A DNA stretch of 64,000 bases, taken from NCBI RefSeq assembly GCF_001294335.1, contig NZ_LGKG01000135.1, positions 62,001 through 126,000 on the forward strand. Direction: 5' to 3'. Source of the stretch: Streptomyces chattanoogensis. GTDB lineage: Bacteria > Actinomycetota > Actinomycetes > Streptomycetales > Streptomycetaceae. A model generated the notes under the pieces. It did not search any database. It saw only the letters and a program-made list of their open reading frames with translations, and was not told the origin of the DNA. Below, piece by piece: positions 55,970 through 64,000 of the stretch. The number at the start of each line of letters is the position of its first letter. Positions within the stretch are counted from its first letter, which is position 1. The translations under genes were made by a program, and so were the position numbers.

Positions 55970-58237
55970 ATGCAACTCGCCGCGATCATCGTGTCGCTGG
56001 TCCTAATCGCGGTCGCAGTCGCGCTGTTCGGCCGTGCCGTCCTGCAGATCTACCGCTTCATGCGGCTCGGCCAGTCCGTGCCCGCCGGCACCCGGACGAA
56101 CGACCCCGCGCAGCGCACCGTCACCGTGGTCAAGGAGTTCCTCGGCCACACCCGGATGAACCGCTGGGGCATCGTGGGCGTGGCGCACTGGTTCGTGGCG
56201 GTGGGCTTCTTCTCGCTGCTGCTGACGATCGTCAACGCCATCGGCCAGCTCTTCAAGGCCGACTGGCTGATCCCGTTCATCGGCGACTGGCTGCCGTGGG
56301 AGCTGTGGGTCGAGGGCATGGGCACGATGACGACGGTGGGCATCGTCACCCTGATCGTCATCCGGCAGCTGAGCCGGCCGGGCAGGGCGGGCCGCAAGTC
56401 CCGCTTCGCGGGCTCCAACACCGGCCAGGCGTACTTCGTCGAGGCCGTCATCCTCATCGTCGGCATCTGCATCGTGACGCTGCACGCCCTGGAGGGCGCC
56501 CAGCACGGCGTCGACCACTACGAGGCCGCGTACTTCGCCTCGTACCCGCTGGTCGCGGCGTTCAAGGGGCTGAGCGTCGGCACGCTGCAGAACCTCACCT
56601 ACCTCTTCGCCGGGGTCAAGATCGCGACGTCCTTCATCTGGATGATCACGGTCTCCCTCAAGACCGACATGGGTGTCGCCTGGCACCGCTTCCTGGGCTT
56701 CCCCAACATCTGGTTCAAGCGGGAGGCGGACGGCGATGTGGCGCTGGGCGCCCTCCAGCCGATGACGTCCGGCGGCAAGCCGATCGACTTCGAGGACCCG
56801 GGCGAGGACGACCAGTTCGGCGTCTCCCAGATCGAGCACTTCTCCTGGAAGGGCCTGCTCGACTTCTCCACCTGCACCGAGTGCGGCCGCTGCCAGTCGC
56901 AGTGCCCCGCCTGGAACACCGGCAAGCCGCTCTCCCCCAAGCTGCTGATCATGTCGCTGCGCGACCACGCGCATGCCAAGGCGCCGTACCTGCTCGCGGG
57001 CGGCGGCAAGGACGCCGAGGGCAACGAGACGGCCTCCGCGGAGCAGCTGAAGGACGTTCCCGCGTCGGCTCTCGCCGAGGCCGAGCGCCCCCTGATCGGG
57101 ACGCTCGAGGAGAACGGCGTCATCGACCCCGACGTCCTGTGGTCCTGCACCACCTGCGGCGCCTGCGTCGAGCAGTGCCCGGTCGACATCGAGCACATCG
57201 ACCACATCGTCGACATGCGCCGCTACCAGGTCATGATCGAGTCCAGCTTCCCCAGCGAGGCGGGCACGATGCTCAAGAACCTGGAGAAGAAGGGCAACCC
57301 CTGGGGCCTGGCCAAGAAGCAGCGCCTCGCCTGGACCAAGGAGGTCGACTTCGAGGTCCCGGTCGTCGGCAAGGACGTCGAGGACCTCACCGAGGTCGAC
57401 TACCTCTACTGGGTCGGCTGCGCCGGCGCCCTGGAGGACCGCGCCAAGAAGACGACCAAGGCCTTCGCGGAGCTGCTGCACATCGCGGGCGTCAAGTTCG
57501 CGATCATGGGCGGCGACGAGAAGTGCACCGGTGACTCGCCGCGCCGCCTGGGCAACGAGTTCCTCTTCCAGCAGCTCGGCGCGGAGAACGTCGCGACGCT
57601 GAACGCGGCCTTCGGCGAGGACGACGAGGACGAGTCGACCAAGAAGCCGAAGTCGTCGAAGAAGATCGTCGCGACCTGCCCGCACTGCTTCAACACCATC
57701 GCGAACGAGTACCCGCAGCTCGGCGGCGAGTACGAGGTCATCCACCACACCCAGCTGCTGCAGCACCTGATCGACGAGGGCAAGCTCATCCCCGTCACCC
57801 CGGTGGAAGGCCTGATCACCTACCACGACCCCTGCTACCTCGGCCGCCACAACAAGGTCTACACGCCCCCGCGCGAGATCATCGCCAAGGTGCCGGGCCT
57901 GCGGAACGAGGAGATGCACCGCCACAAGGAGCGCGGCTTCTGCTGCGGCGCCGGCGGTGCCCGGATGTGGATGGAGGAGCGGATCGGCAAGCGCATCAAC
58001 AACGAGCGCGTCGACGAGGCCCTGTCCCTCAACCCCGACATCGTCTCGACGGCCTGCCCGTTCTGCCTCGTCATGCTGACCGACTCCGTCAACGGCAAGA
58101 AGAACGACGGCAAGGCTAAGGAGTCCATCCAGGTCGTCGACGTGGCCCAGCTCCTGCTGGACTCCGTCAAGACGCCGGTGGATCCGGAGGGTGAGACCGC
58201 GACGGCCGATGAGCCGGAGCCGGAGCCCGCGAAGTAG
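55970..58237 (+). CDS. Membrane Fe-S oxidoreductase (heterodisulfide reductase-like)
   Basis: 755 residues. N-terminal five to six transmembrane helices (about 1-230, a heme-b-type NarI-like region with conserved His). Two 4Fe-4S motifs follow: CTECGRCQSQCP and CTTCGACVEQCP. Two cysteine-rich CCG domains come next: VGCAGALEDRA...CPHCFNTIANEYP and HDPCYLGRHN...FCCGAGGARMW, with CPFCLVMLTD. It resembles mycobacterial Rv0338c and GlpC/HdrDE-like proteins that move electrons between the membrane quinone pool and thiol or organic substrates. A strong terminator follows. Confidence 0.92.
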   Translation: MQLAAIIVSLVLIAVAVALFGRAVLQIYRFMRLGQSVPAGTRTNDPAQRTVTVVKEFLGHTRMNRWGIVGVAHWFVAVGFFSLLLTIVNAIGQLFKADWLIPFIGDWLPWELWVEGMGTMTTVGIVTLIVIRQLSRPGRAGRKSRFAGSNTGQAYFVEAVILIVGICIVTLHALEGAQHGVDHYEAAYFASYPLVAAFKGLSVGTLQNLTYLFAGVKIATSFIWMITVSLKTDMGVAWHRFLGFPNIWFKREADGDVALGALQPMTSGGKPIDFEDPGEDDQFGVSQIEHFSWKGLLDFSTCTECGRCQSQCPAWNTGKPLSPKLLIMSLRDHAHAKAPYLLAGGGKDAEGNETASAEQLKDVPASALAEAERPLIGTLEENGVIDPDVLWSCTTCGACVEQCPVDIEHIDHIVDMRRYQVMIESSFPSEAGTMLKNLEKKGNPWGLAKKQRLAWTKEVDFEVPVVGKDVEDLTEVDYLYWVGCAGALEDRAKKTTKAFAELLHIAGVKFAIMGGDEKCTGDSPRRLGNEFLFQQLGAENVATLNAAFGEDDEDESTKKPKSSKKIVATCPHCFNTIANEYPQLGGEYEVIHHTQLLQHLIDEGKLIPVTPVEGLITYHDPCYLGRHNKVYTPPREIIAKVPGLRNEEMHRHKERGFCCGAGGARMWMEERIGKRINNERVDEALSLNPDIVSTACPFCLVMLTDSVNGKKNDGKAKESIQVVDVAQLLLDSVKTPVDPEGETATADEPEPEPAK

Positions 58238-58256
58238 CGGCCCCTGCGCCTACGGT

Positions 58257-58295
58257 CCGACGGCCGGTCCCGCTCCCCGCGGGACCGGCCGTCGG
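58257..58295 (+). terminator. Terminator after the Fe-S reductase gene
   Basis: Perfect 17-bp stem CCGACGGCCGGTCCCGC (58257-58273) with complement at 58279-58295, loop TCCCC, 20 bases past the stop. Confidence 0.9.
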
Positions 58296-58346
58296 CGTTG
58301 CGGGACACGGAACCCGTCACGCCCCCAGGCCCTCTAGCCACATGTC

Positions 58347-59147
58347 ATGATCAAGCACCACATATCCCCGCGCCCCGCCCGCCGCGCGTCCCGTGCCCTC
58401 CTGGTCGTCCTCGTCCCCCTCCTGGCCGCGGCCCTCTCCGGGTGCGCCGCCCGCACGCCCCCGCCCGAGCCCCGCGGCCTCCCCTTCGTCGGCGTCCTCA
58501 CCAGCGACAACGACCACTGGTGCACGGCGAGCGTGGTCGACAGCCCGCGGCGCAATCTGATCGCCACCGCCGCCCACTGCGTCTACTTCCACAAGGAGGA
58601 CGAGAAGGACGGGTACGAGGCCGGGCCGTTCAAGGGCGATCTGCGCTTCGCCCCGCAGTTCTCCGGAGCCGCCCCCGGCCACTATCCGTACGGCACGTGG
58701 AAGGTCACCGGCATCCATGTCCACACCCTGTGGACGAAAGAGAACGACGACCGGGGCGACTACGCCTTCCTGACCGTCGCCCCCGACAAGAAGGGCCGCC
58801 GCCTCCAGGACGTCGTCGGCGCCGCCGCCCCCGACTGGTCGTCCTCCCCGCACCGCCGCGTCACCGTCGTCGGCTACCCCAACGAGGACCACAACCCCCG
58901 CAACCGCCCCGTCTCCTGTACCACCCGCACCCGCCGCGACCCCGACGAGCCGTACATGGTCCGCATCGAGTGCCCCGGCTTCTGGCCCGGCACCAGCGGC
59001 GGTCCCTGGCTCGCCGACCACCGGGACGCGGCCCGGCCCGGACGGCTCATGGGCGTACTCAGCGGCGGCGACACGGACCGCGAGTCGGTCGCGGTGCTCT
59101 TCGACCGCCGGGCCCGCGCACTGTACGAGCGGGCGGCGCGGGGCTGA
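58347..59147 (+). CDS. Trypsin-like serine protease, lipoprotein
   Basis: 266 residues from ATG 58347. A lipoprotein signal peptide ends LLAAALSGCAA (lipobox LSGC), so the protein is anchored outside the membrane. Protease domain: IATAAHCVYF (His), DRGDYAFLTV (Asp), FWPGTSGGPWLADH (Ser in GTSGGP). No ribosome binding site is obvious; TAGCCA a few bases upstream may make it leaderless. Likely degrades or activates extracellular proteins. Confidence 0.9.
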   Translation: MIKHHISPRPARRASRALLVVLVPLLAAALSGCAARTPPPEPRGLPFVGVLTSDNDHWCTASVVDSPRRNLIATAAHCVYFHKEDEKDGYEAGPFKGDLRFAPQFSGAAPGHYPYGTWKVTGIHVHTLWTKENDDRGDYAFLTVAPDKKGRRLQDVVGAAAPDWSSSPHRRVTVVGYPNEDHNPRNRPVSCTTRTRRDPDEPYMVRIECPGFWPGTSGGPWLADHRDAARPGRLMGVLSGGDTDRESVAVLFDRRARALYERAARG

Positions 59148-59190
59148 CGAGGCGGCGGTTCACGGTCCGGCCGCGCGTGCTGCCCGCGCC

Positions 59191-59778
59191 TCAGGCATCC
59201 CCCTGCACCCGCGCATGCTGGTGCATGTCATGCCACCCGTCCGCATGCCGCAGCGCACTGCGCCGTATCCCCTCCCCCGCGAAGCCGGCCTTGGCGGCCA
59301 CCCGGCAGGACGCCTCGTTGCGGTCCGAGTGCATGAGTTCGAGCCGGTGGAACCCGGCCTCGTCGAACGCCCAGTCCGCCAGCGTGACGAGGCTCCGCGG
59401 GGCGATGCCCTTCCCGCGGGCATGCGGCAGCACCCAGTACGCGCACTCGGCGAGCCCGTGCAGCAGCTCCATCCGCCGCAGGGCCACCCGCCCCACCACC
59501 GCGCCGTCGTCCGCGCGGGCGATCGCCCAGTGGGCCGAACTCTCCCGCTGCCACTCGCGCTCCCAAGTCGCGATCCACATCAGAGCGTCCTCGTGCGTCT
59601 GCAGGCGCCGCACGAACCACCGCTGCATCGCGGGGTCCTGGTAGGCGGCCAGCAGTACGGCGGCATCGTCACCGGCCCAGGGCCGCAACAGCAGTTCGCC
59701 GTCGCGCGACGTCAACGAGGGCTGTGCAGCGGCGCAAAGGGTCCCGGCGGGTATGGCCGGCACTATGTCTGAGGTCAT
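59191..59778 (-). CDS. GNAT acetyltransferase (RimJ-type)
   Basis: 195 residues from ATG 59778. LLLRPWAGDDAAVLLAAYQD at the N-terminus, WAIARADDGAVVGRVALRRM, CAYWVLPHARGKGIAPRSL (acetyl-CoA motif A, R-G-K-G-I-A) and FHRLELMHSDRNEASCRVAAKAGF, in parts LELMHSDRNEASCRVAAKAG. This is the RimJ/RimL branch acting on N-terminal amines of proteins or antibiotics. Convergent with the protease gene, 43 bases away. Confidence 0.92.
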   Translation of the reverse strand: MTSDIVPAIPAGTLCAAAQPSLTSRDGELLLRPWAGDDAAVLLAAYQDPAMQRWFVRRLQTHEDALMWIATWEREWQRESSAHWAIARADDGAVVGRVALRRMELLHGLAECAYWVLPHARGKGIAPRSLVTLADWAFDEAGFHRLELMHSDRNEASCRVAAKAGFAGEGIRRSALRHADGWHDMHQHARVQGDA

Positions 59779-59918
59779 GGCGGCATCATCGCCATGAGGC
59801 GCGCAGGGACGCCACAAGATCGGCCACCCGCCGGTGTGTTCCGGCCCACGGTGCGGGCCGCGGACAGCTCGCCGGGACGGTTTCGCCCACGCGACGACCG
59901 CCTGACATCATCGCCCGC

Positions 59919-60638
59919 ATGGCTGAACGCGTGATCGCCGCATGTGACGGCGCCTCGAAGGGAAACCCCGGCCCCGCGGGCTGGGCCTGGGTCGTCGGTG
60001 ACGGGGCGGGCGGCGCCGCCCGGTGGGAGGCCGGCCCCCTGGGGACCGCCACCAACAACGTTGCGGAACTCACCGCGCTGGAGCGCCTGTTGACGGCCAT
60101 CGACCCGGCCGTCCCGGCGGAGATCCGGATGGACTCCCAGTACGCGATGAAGGCGGTCACCACCTGGCTGCCGGGCTGGAAGCGCAAGGGGTGGAAGACG
60201 GCAGCGGGCAAGCCGGTCGCCAACCAGGAACTCGTCATGCGCATCGACGCGCTGCTCACGGGGCGCTCCGTGGAATTCCGGTACGTGCCCGCGCACCAGG
60301 TGGACGGCGACCCGCTCAACGACTTCGCCGACCGCGCCGCGAGCCGGGCCGCCACCCTCCAGGAACCCGCCGGCAGCGCACTGGACTCCCCGCCGCCACC
60401 GCCCTCACCCGACACCCCCCGGCCCGGCAGCACCCGCCGCCGCACCAACGGAGCGCCCGCGAAGGCCGCTTCGTCCCCGGACCGGCGACGCGCCTCGGGA
60501 GGCTCCGGACGCACCCTCAACGCCAAGTTCCCCGGCCGCTGCCGCTGCGGCCGCTCCTACGGGGCGGGCGAGCCCATCGCCAAGAACGCCGACGGCTGGG
60601 GACATCCGGCGTGCCGGGGCGGCGGGGACGGCAGCTAG
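59919..60638 (+). CDS. rnhA: Ribonuclease HI with C-terminal Cys/His extension
   Basis: 239 residues from ATG 59919. RNase HI domain (1-150): VIAACDGASKGNPGPAGWAWV (first catalytic Asp), TNNVAELTALERLL (Glu), IRMDSQYAMKAV (Asp), YVPAHQVDGDPLNDFADRAA (His/Asp). A Pro/Ser/Arg-rich linker leads to GRCRCGRSYGAGEPI...WGHPACRGG, a C-x-C...H-x-x-C set that could bind zinc. The tail is longer than in ordinary RNase HI and may bind nucleic acid. Confidence 0.9.
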   Translation: MAERVIAACDGASKGNPGPAGWAWVVGDGAGGAARWEAGPLGTATNNVAELTALERLLTAIDPAVPAEIRMDSQYAMKAVTTWLPGWKRKGWKTAAGKPVANQELVMRIDALLTGRSVEFRYVPAHQVDGDPLNDFADRAASRAATLQEPAGSALDSPPPPPSPDTPRPGSTRRRTNGAPAKAASSPDRRRASGGSGRTLNAKFPGRCRCGRSYGAGEPIAKNADGWGHPACRGGGDGS

Positions 60639-60733
60639 CGGCGAAGGGGCCGGGCCGTTGCCGTCTCACCGACGAGCCGGGGGCCCGCTCAATTCGGTTG
60701 CCGGCCGCACCGCCCCGCCCCGACCATGCCCCC

Positions 60734-61207
60734 ATGGACGACGCCCCGCCGCTCCGCATCCGCCGCGCCCGCCCCACCGACGCCCCCGCCATCGCCACCG
60801 TCCACGCGGTGTCCCGGCGCGTCACCATGCCCTACCTCCCGCCGCAGCAGCACACCCACGAGGAGGTCACCCGCTGGATCCGCGAGATCGTGCTGCCGCG
60901 GTGCCACACCCTGGTGGCCGTCCGCGGCCCGGAAATCCTGGGCTACGCGGCCGTACAGGGCGATCTCCTCGACCACCTCTACCTCCTCCCCGAGGCCCGC
61001 CGCCGCGGTATCGGCACCCGCCTCCTCGCCGAGGCGCAGCGCCTGCGCCCCGCCGGCCTGACCCTGCACGTGTTCCGGCTCAACACCGACGCCCGCGCCT
61101 TCTACACCCATCACGGCTTCACGGTCATCGCCACCGGCGACGGCAGCGACAACATGGAGAACCTGCCGGATCTGACCCTCCGCTGGGCACCCGGCCCCCG
61201 CGGCTGA
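60734..61207 (+). CDS. GNAT acetyltransferase
   Basis: 157 residues from ATG 60734. LRIRRARPTDAPAIATVHAV, IREIVLPRCHTLVAVRGPE, LDHLYLLPEARRRGIGTRLLAEA (acetyl-CoA motif R-R-G-I-G) and HVFRLNTDARAFYTHHGFTV. Typical small-molecule or protein acetyltransferase; substrate unknown. No ribosome binding site seen; the gene may be leaderless. Confidence 0.9.
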   Translation: MDDAPPLRIRRARPTDAPAIATVHAVSRRVTMPYLPPQQHTHEEVTRWIREIVLPRCHTLVAVRGPEILGYAAVQGDLLDHLYLLPEARRRGIGTRLLAEAQRLRPAGLTLHVFRLNTDARAFYTHHGFTVIATGDGSDNMENLPDLTLRWAPGPRG

Positions 61208-61330
61208 CCCTGAGGGTTCTCCGGGACGTCCCCTAGGGGATTTCGCCGCGTCCCCCTAGGGGATGTCACAGGTCGGCAGCAAACCCCCGCCCACTCTCCG
61301 CGGTCGGCCACCGAATCCCCACGGACCAGG

Positions 61331-61336
61331 TACTTT
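61331..61336 (+). promoter_or_regulatory. -10 box for the leaderless Yip1 gene
   Basis: TACTTT, seven bases before the GTG at 61344. The TANNNT-N7-start pattern and lack of a good Shine-Dalgarno suggest a leaderless transcript. Confidence 0.45.
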
Positions 61337-61343
61337 CGAAGGC

Positions 61344-62288
61344 GTGGCTGGATTCAGGATGGGTCGCGGACGGGATCCCCGTACCGCGCAGGACGGACAG
61401 CAGGCTCACCAGGGGCAGCAGGCTCCGTACGGACAGCAAGGACCGTACGGGCAGCAGCCCCCGCCTCCGCACGGGCAGTGGCAGCAGCCGCAGCACGGCG
61501 GCCCCCAGGGGCAGCACGGCGAGCCCGAGTACTTCGGTGACGACGGCGGCTACGCGCCCCAGCCGGGGGCCTACGCCCCGTACTCCCAGGACAACAACCC
61601 CGGCAGCACCCGCCAGTTCAGCATCGGCGAGGCCCCGGACGCGTACGCCCCGTACGCCGACCAGTACGACAACGGCCAGGGCCCCGACGGCCAGTACGCC
61701 GACGGCGGCACCTACCACGCCGGCCAGGCCACCGCTCCGCCGGCCGGCCCCCGGCTGCACTGGAAGCAGCTGCTGTCCGGCCTCGTGCTGCGCCCGGCGG
61801 CCACCTTCTGGCAGATGCGGGACCACACGGTCTGGGGCCCGGCGCTGACCGTCACCTTCCTCTACGGCCTGCTCGCGGTCTTCGGCTTCGACAAGGCCCG
61901 CGAGGATGTGCTGAACGCCACGCTCGGCCAGAGCATCCCCTGGGTGGGGATCACCGCCGTGATGTTCATCATCGGCAGCCTGATCCTGGGCGCGGTCACC
62001 CACACCCTGGCCCGCCAGCTCGGCGGCGACGGCGCCTGGGCGCCGACCATCGGCCTGAGCATGCTGATCATGACGATTCCGGACGCGCCCCGGCTGCTGT
62101 TCGCCATGTTCCTCGGCGGTGACAGCCCCGTCGTCCAGGTCCTGGGCTGGCTGACCTGGCTCGCCACCGGTTTCCTGCTCACCTCCATGGTCAGCAAGTC
62201 GCACGACCTGCCGTGGCCCAAGGCGCTCGGCGCCTCCGGCATCCAGCTGGTCGCGCTGCTGGGCCTGCTGAAGCTCGGCACGCTGTAA
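61344..62288 (+). CDS. Yip1-family membrane protein with Gln/Gly/Pro-rich N-terminus
   Basis: 314 residues from GTG 61344. The first 150 residues are low complexity with GQQAPYGQQGPYGQQ repeats and Tyr/Asp/Gly-rich stretches. The C-terminal half is a Yip1 domain with five helices: LHWKQLLSGLVLRPAATFWQM, ALTVTFLYGLLAVFGF, VGITAVMFIIGSLILGAV, PTIGLSMLIMTIPDAPRLLF and LTWLATGFLLTSMV. Function unknown in bacteria. A 16-bp hairpin terminator follows. Confidence 0.85.
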   Translation: MAGFRMGRGRDPRTAQDGQQAHQGQQAPYGQQGPYGQQPPPPHGQWQQPQHGGPQGQHGEPEYFGDDGGYAPQPGAYAPYSQDNNPGSTRQFSIGEAPDAYAPYADQYDNGQGPDGQYADGGTYHAGQATAPPAGPRLHWKQLLSGLVLRPAATFWQMRDHTVWGPALTVTFLYGLLAVFGFDKAREDVLNATLGQSIPWVGITAVMFIIGSLILGAVTHTLARQLGGDGAWAPTIGLSMLIMTIPDAPRLLFAMFLGGDSPVVQVLGWLTWLATGFLLTSMVSKSHDLPWPKALGASGIQLVALLGLLKLGTL

Positions 62289-62315
62289 CCCGCCCTCTTC
62301 CGGCCGTACGTACAC

Positions 62316-62354
62316 CGAAGGGCCCCGCTACGGGAGATGTAGCGGGGCCCTTCG
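62316..62354. terminator. Bidirectional terminator Yip1 / SGNH hydrolase
   Basis: Perfect 16-bp stem CGAAGGGCCCCGCTAC (62316-62331) with complement at 62339-62354, loop GGGAGAT. Confidence 0.9.
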
Positions 62355-62385
62355 CGTACCTGTGGTGGCGGGCGCTTCCGGACCG

Positions 62386-63999
62386 TCAGGCGAACCGCTG
62401 CCCGGCCGACCCGTCACACGCCTGCAGCCTGAGCGGCTCCTTCGCCCCGCCCAGCGTCAGACACAGCGAGGTGGCCGCGGCGGGCCGGACGGTCCCGCCG
62501 TTCCCGCTGCCGTCCCGTACGAACTGCTGGTTGGCCGCCCCCGAGCAGTTCCACAGCACCAGAGCGGCCCCCGCCTCGTACCGCCCGCCGGGCACATCCA
62601 GGCACCGGTCCTGCGTCAGCCCCACATGCACCGACCGCTGCCCGGTGTCCGGGTCGTACCACCAGCTCTGATTCCGCTGTCCGTTGCAGTCCCAGCCGAC
62701 CACGGCGGTGCCGTTACGGCTCGACGCACCGGCCGCATCCACACAGCTCCCGGTACCGGCGTTCTTCAGCGGCTGGTACGCGTCGTCCCAGGCCCCCGCG
62801 TAGAGCTTCGGCCGCCCGCTGCTCCCCGGGTCGGTGCAGGACGCCTCCCGCAGCCCCGGCGTCGCCCCCGACGCCGCGTACAGCTGCGTCAGACAGGACG
62901 CGAACGCCCCGTGCCCGCGCACATTCGGATGGAACGACTGCCGCACCGAATTCGCGTCCGGCGGGAAGGGGTTGGAGATGTTGACGTACAGTCCGCGGGC
63001 CCAGGTGTCCTCCATGCACACCTCATGGCCGTGGAAAAGCCGCGAGGCATCGAGATAGAGCGCCCCCGTGTCCTGCGCGGCCTTCCTGATCCCGCGCTCG
63101 AAGCCGGGCACGGCGGTATTCCGTCCCCATCCCGCATCCGAGGTATAGCCCGTGCACCCGCCCGGCAGCTTCCCGGGGAATTGCGGATTGTCCTCCACAT
63201 CCGGCCCGATCGGACTCGGATACGACATCACCACGAGCCGGTAGTCGCCGTCCGCATAACCCGCGTCCCGCATCACGGTCCGCAGATCGTTCACCGTCTG
63301 CTCGACCTTCGGCACCAGCCCGTCGACCCGTGCCTGCCAGCCCGGCTGGTATTTCGGCTCGCAGGCTCCCTGCAGCAGGAACCAGCGCTCGACGCAGTCC
63401 GTCATCACCGGCCCGAACTGCAGATCGTCATTGGCCCCGGCGACCAGCAGCACCATCTTCAGCCGCGTATTCCGCGCCTTGACCGCCAGCGCATCGCTCT
63501 GCACCAGCTCATCCGGATACTGCCTGCTCCCGCCGATCCGGATGTTCCCGCTGTACGCTCCCGAGCACGCGACGTTGTACGTCACATCCGCCGCAATGCC
63601 CGTCCGGTGAATTGCGGAATCCGGCGACCGGTGACACCAGTTGTCCGGCCCGTCGGTCCCCGGCTCGTACGTCCCGACACCTTCCCCGGAAATCTCACTG
63701 TCACCCAGCGAGATCAACGAGGTCTTGCGCTCCCCGGCCGGCCGCTCCGCCGGGTCGCCGTACAGCTTGACGGCCTCCTCGGCCCGGATCTTCTCCAGCT
63801 CGGGCGGCAACGGCTTCGCGGTCCGCCCCGCGGCCCCGGGCCGGGCCGCCGCGTCGGCACTGGCCGTGCCGGCCCCGATCGTCGCGCCCACCACCAGGGC
63901 AACGGCCGCGATCACGCCCCGCAACCGCCGCCGCCGTAAATCCGCCGTTCTCGCCGATCTCGCCGGTCCCGCCCGTCCCGTCCTTCCCGCACGCGCCAT
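62386..63999 (-). CDS. Secreted SGNH hydrolase with ricin-type lectin domain
   Basis: 537 residues from ATG 63999, at the window edge; an earlier start cannot be excluded. A signal peptide (RGVIAAVALVVGATIGAGTA, cleavage near ASA) leads to an SGNH esterase domain (about 90-370): SLISLGDSEISGEGVG (nucleophile Ser), NVACSGAYSGNI, VLLVAGANDDLQFG (block III) and SFHPNVRGHGAFA (catalytic His). A C-terminal ricin-B-type lectin domain (about 410-537) has CVDAAGASSRNGTAVVGWDC and CLDVPGGRYEAGAALVLWNC repeats with QxW-like ends. It probably binds and deacylates polysaccharides outside the cell. Confidence 0.9.
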   Translation of the reverse strand: MARAGRTGRAGPARSARTADLRRRRLRGVIAAVALVVGATIGAGTASADAAARPGAAGRTAKPLPPELEKIRAEEAVKLYGDPAERPAGERKTSLISLGDSEISGEGVGTYEPGTDGPDNWCHRSPDSAIHRTGIAADVTYNVACSGAYSGNIRIGGSRQYPDELVQSDALAVKARNTRLKMVLLVAGANDDLQFGPVMTDCVERWFLLQGACEPKYQPGWQARVDGLVPKVEQTVNDLRTVMRDAGYADGDYRLVVMSYPSPIGPDVEDNPQFPGKLPGGCTGYTSDAGWGRNTAVPGFERGIRKAAQDTGALYLDASRLFHGHEVCMEDTWARGLYVNISNPFPPDANSVRQSFHPNVRGHGAFASCLTQLYAASGATPGLREASCTDPGSSGRPKLYAGAWDDAYQPLKNAGTGSCVDAAGASSRNGTAVVGWDCNGQRNQSWWYDPDTGQRSVHVGLTQDRCLDVPGGRYEAGAALVLWNCSGAANQQFVRDGSGNGGTVRPAAATSLCLTLGGAKEPLRLQACDGSAGQRFA

Positions 64000-64000
64000 T

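Overview
The window is high-GC actinobacterial chromosome, almost certainly Streptomyces. Third codon positions are strongly GC, GTG starts and ATGA/GTGA overlaps are common, several starts look leaderless, and the gene set is typical: XRE-DUF397, DUF6247, HspR with HAIR operators, DUF3151, DUF2617, and the order purA - kyn - fbaA - pyrE - clpB - hspR/dnaJ/grpE/dnaK. Five exact GTTTCACGTGAAAC sequences, the ParB-binding parS site of Streptomyces, place it in the origin-proximal centre of the chromosome. I see no tRNA, rRNA, CRISPR, transposase or prophage structure.

Left part (1-19.7 kb): a partial membrane protein, purD, a stand-alone SLATT-type two-helix membrane protein, a GntR regulator beside a class-III aminotransferase, and a VTC-type polyphosphate polymerase whose usual DUF4956 partner survives only as a C-terminal fragment. 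Next come two tandem receptor Ser/Thr kinases with a repeated GTW ectodomain and a following unknown protein. An accessory patch of XRE-DUF397 plus small unknown proteins, an SRPBCC-MarR pair and a DUF6247/toxin-like pair follows, ending at purA and a lipid-kinase-like protein.

Middle (19.7-41.9 kb): two NarL-type two-component systems surround a MarR regulator that is divergent from an ABC exporter, and a secreted BP74_N-like protein. A compact kynurenine operon (tryptophan dioxygenase, kynureninase, formamidase-like hydrolase) carries two parS sites inside the start of its first gene. DUF3151, a 14-helix MFS exporter, fbaA and pyrE follow, with a parS at the centre of a 38-bp palindrome between the last two. 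The segment ends with an aldose epimerase, a tail-anchored SRPBCC protein, a membrane spermidine synthase with DUF2617 and a Gly/Cys/His-rich protein, and a class-I/II aminotransferase.

Accessory island (41.9-45.8 kb): the most interesting region. It is a minus-strand polymorphic-toxin locus: a CpnT-like/WXG-type helical protein, then a toxin with a low-GC C-terminal module, then a set of related immunity-like genes. Two are recent duplicates, one is fused to another domain, one lies upstream, and one is a frameshifted relic.

Right part (46-64 kb): stress and housekeeping genes. clpB and dnaK-grpE-dnaJ-hspR each have HAIR operators for HspR. The rest are a Uma2 nuclease-like protein, an F420-dependent oxidoreductase, a zinc-ribbon pair, a membrane Fe-S reductase, a trypsin-like lipoprotein, two GNAT acetyltransferases, an RNase H with an unusual tail, a Yip1 membrane protein and a secreted SGNH hydrolase with a ricin-type lectin domain. 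Most unit boundaries carry strong hairpin terminators.
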